A stretch of DNA of 9,855 nucleotides from Candidatus Berkelbacteria bacterium (GTDB lineage Bacteria > Patescibacteriota > UBA1384 > CAILIB01), in NCBI GenBank assembly GCA_020058355.1, contig JAGVEG010000033.1, positions 1-9,855 of the forward strand, written 5' to 3'. Of the stretch, positions 8,250 through 9,855 are shown in pieces (the stretch's first letter is position 1; the number at the start of each line of letters is the position of its first letter). Under the pieces are notes generated by a model. That model searched no databases, had not been told where the DNA came from, and saw only the letters and a program-made list of their open reading frames with translations. The position numbers and the translations under genes were made by a program.

Positions 8250-8816
8250 ATGGGAGCACAACGCCTTTCATTTCAATCAGGTGTTACTCACGAGCTGAGC
8301 CTTCGTTCGTTGCCAAGTAGCCACACTCTCAATCTTACTGAGGTAGGTGACCACCTTGTACTACTTCGTGATCTCCACCCAAGCCACCAAGAACTGACTA
8401 TTATTCTTGCCAGTCCTGGGGTGCGTGCGAATATTGTGTTCCGCGATACAGTTGGTGGCACCGCTGCGAATTCCCTCATTTTGCATATCAAACATGCGGC
8501 ACCAAGTACTGAAGCAGAAACCGATATCCACCTTCTCGTGGAAGATACAGCACATCCTCGAATCACCGGTACCATTCACATCCTCTCGGAAGCCAAGAAC
8601 ACCCAGTCATACCTTTCACTCCACGCACTCCTTGATGGCCCCGAGGCAAAATGCTGGCTCCTCCCAGGTCTTGAAATCCAGAACCCAGAGGTAAAATGTT
8701 CACACGCTGCAACAGTACGATCCCTTCAGCCAACTGACCTGTTTTACCTTACTTCTCGTGGGATCACCCCGAATTCTGCTAAGGTACTGCTGACCGAGAG
8801 TTTTCTCCACCAATGA
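8250..8816 (+). CDS. sufD: short SufD-like subunit of the SufBCD complex
   Basis: SufD pairs with SufB to form the beta-helix heterodimer that SufC acts on. This protein is only 188 residues, against about 420 in E. coli. It covers part of the beta-helix core plus the conserved C-terminal region: LSLHALLDGPEAKCWLLPGLEIQNPEVKCSHAATV, then DLFYLTSRGITPNSAKVLLTESF. Cys150 and His152 in KCSHAAT match the E. coli Cys358/His360 interface residues. The N-terminal helical domain and about half of the core are missing. There is no room for them upstream: sufB ends 2 bases earlier, and the reading frame is open from its own ATG. Beta-strand-rich polar/hydrophobic alternation runs from about residue 10. 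It ends with TGA overlapping the sufS ATG (ATGA). It is most likely a genuine reduced subunit, not a pseudogene. Confidence 0.9.
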   Translation: MGAQRLSFQSGVTHELSLRSLPSSHTLNLTEVGDHLVLLRDLHPSHQELTIILASPGVRANIVFRDTVGGTAANSLILHIKHAAPSTEAETDIHLLVEDTAHPRITGTIHILSEAKNTQSYLSLHALLDGPEAKCWLLPGLEIQNPEVKCSHAATVRSLQPTDLFYLTSRGITPNSAKVLLTESFLHQ

Positions 8817-9855
8817 ACCGCGATCTCTTCCCCATCTTTGAGCAGCAACCTGGCCTTATCTATCTAGATACAGCGGCCACGAGTTTGGTGTGTGAACCAG
8901 CGCTCAATACACTCACAGCATCTGTACTTCACCAAGCTCCTATTCATCGTGGACTCTACCCCCTTGCCTCAACAGCAACTGAAGCCTACGAGGCAGCCCG
9001 CGAGAACATTGCCTCCCTCCTTGGTGCTGAAACAAGCGAGATTATCTTCGTCCGCAATAGTACCGAAGGCCTCAACCTTATTGCTCAGCTCCTCCTTGCA
9101 AGAAAACCTACGAGCACTGTTCTTATTGGTGAGCATGAGCATCACAGCCTGATCCTGCCGTGGCCTGCAGATCAAGTAATCACTGCACCGCTCACCGAAA
9201 CCAGCCTCCCCACATACCCAGAAGGCAATCCTGATATTGTCTGTGCCAGCCATGTTCATAATGTAACTGGCGCCCTGACCGATACGCAGCAACTACGGAA
9301 GCAGTATCCAGGTAGCGTTATTGTTCTTGACACCGCGCAGAGTGCACCTCACCACCACCTCTCGGTAGGTGATCTTGGAGTTGATGCCCTTGTTTTCTCG
9401 GGGCACAAGATCTACGCACCAGCAGGAAGTGGTGTTCTTTGGGTACGCAAAGAACTACTCACCGAACTCACTCCTACCCTTCGTGGTGGCGGAAGCGTTA
9501 CTCGAATTGAAGCCAATCTTGCACCGCAGTGGTCAGAGATTCCTCAACGCTTTGAGGCAGGCTCTCCTGCAAACCATACCGCCATTGCACTAAGCACCGC
9601 ACTGAGCTGGCTCTGGTCTCACGATATGCATGAGCTGTTTGCTCATGAAGCACAGTGCATCGCACAAGCGCGATCAGCACTTGCGGAACTGCCTGAGATT
9701 ACCCTACTTTCCCCAGAACTACCCAGTAGTGTTCTTTCTTTTTATTCACCGAATCTTCACGCTCATGACATGGCCGACCTCCTGGGACGTCAGCAAGTTT
9801 GCGTGCGTGCAGGAATGCACTGCACCAGCCTTCTGCATGATCACTGGGGTATACC
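8813..9855 (+). CDS. sufS: SufS-type cysteine desulfurase (3' end cut off)
   Basis: PLP enzyme that removes sulfur from L-cysteine and holds it as a persulfide for Fe-S cluster assembly. I translated 347 residues from the ATG at 8813, which overlaps the sufD stop; the frame remains open at the window edge. Family markers: YLDTAATS (17-24), HRGLYPLASTATEAYE (45-60), EIIFVRNSTEGLNLIA, EHEHHSLILPW with PLP-stacking His (110/111), SHVHNVTG, VIVLDTAQSAPH with Asp173 and Gln176, FSGHKIYAPAGSGVLW with the PLP lysine Lys199, RGGGSV, RFEAGSPA, and VRAGMHCTS with Arg332 and catalytic Cys337. The spacing from Lys199 to Cys337 equals that in E. coli SufS (226 to 364). The region between LPW and SHVHNVTG is about a dozen residues shorter than in E. 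coli. Roughly 35-60 C-terminal residues are missing because of the window edge. Confidence 0.96.
   Translation, partial: MNRDLFPIFEQQPGLIYLDTAATSLVCEPALNTLTASVLHQAPIHRGLYPLASTATEAYEAARENIASLLGAETSEIIFVRNSTEGLNLIAQLLLARKPTSTVLIGEHEHHSLILPWPADQVITAPLTETSLPTYPEGNPDIVCASHVHNVTGALTDTQQLRKQYPGSVIVLDTAQSAPHHHLSVGDLGVDALVFSGHKIYAPAGSGVLWVRKELLTELTPTLRGGGSVTRIEANLAPQWSEIPQRFEAGSPANHTAIALSTALSWLWSHDMHELFAHEAQCIAQARSALAELPEITLLSPELPSSVLSFYSPNLHAHDMADLLGRQQVCVRAGMHCTSLLHDHWGI

Noticed and set aside
8240..8260. Frameshift splitting a full-length sufD
   Set aside because: The upstream sequence is clearly the intact C-terminus of SufB (ending EMEGSVG), 2 bases from the sufD ATG. No missing SufD half can be hidden there.

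Overview
The window looks like part of a small, compact bacterial genome. A Candidate Phyla Radiation (Patescibacteria) member is my best guess. The reasons are the prepilin N-terminus with its long, low-complexity Ser/Thr/Gly-rich ectodomain, very tight gene packing (gaps or overlaps of a few bases), weak or absent Shine-Dalgarno sequences, and reduced forms of familiar proteins such as a 188-residue SufD. The placement is an inference without any marker gene. TGA is used as a stop (pgi, sufC, sufD) and Trp is read from TGG, so the standard bacterial code fits and the TGA-as-glycine code of some CPR lineages does not.

Layout. Bases 1-1278 (minus) hold the N-terminal five-sixths of a cofactor-independent phosphoglycerate mutase (gpmI). 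It follows immediately on enolase (eno, 1279-2574, minus), so two consecutive lower-glycolysis enzymes form one unit. A 119-bp divergent spacer separates eno from a type IV prepilin-like gene (2694-3614, plus). The prepilin gene converges, with a 5-bp gap, on glucose-6-phosphate isomerase (pgi, 3620-4939, minus). Upstream of pgi in the same unit is an unrecognised 281-residue gene (4949-5794, minus). A 47-bp divergent spacer then leads into a plus-strand iron-sulfur assembly operon running to the window edge: NifU C-terminal-domain protein (5842-6150), sufC (6134-6862), sufB (6859-8247), a short sufD (8250-8816) and a cysteine desulfurase sufS (8813 to beyond 9855). There is no gene-free stretch longer than 300 bases.

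How the genes work together. Pgi, Eno and GpmI supply one early and two late steps of glycolysis. The suf genes encode a near-complete SUF machine: SufS would provide persulfide sulfur, SufB-SufC-SufD would build the cluster, and the NifU-type CxxC protein would carry it to targets. Key SufB, SufC, SufD and SufS residues are present. No SufE/SufU sulfur shuttle, SufA or IscR-like regulator is visible, although the operon continues past the window.

The most interesting signals are the orphan 281-residue protein tied to pgi, the half-length but motif-intact SufD, and a repeated arrangement in which a -10-like box lies only 6-11 bases before the start codon of the first gene of a unit. That spacing suggests leaderless or nearly leaderless transcripts. 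I see no CRISPR array, mobile element, rRNA or tRNA, and nothing that clearly amounts to a new multi-gene system.
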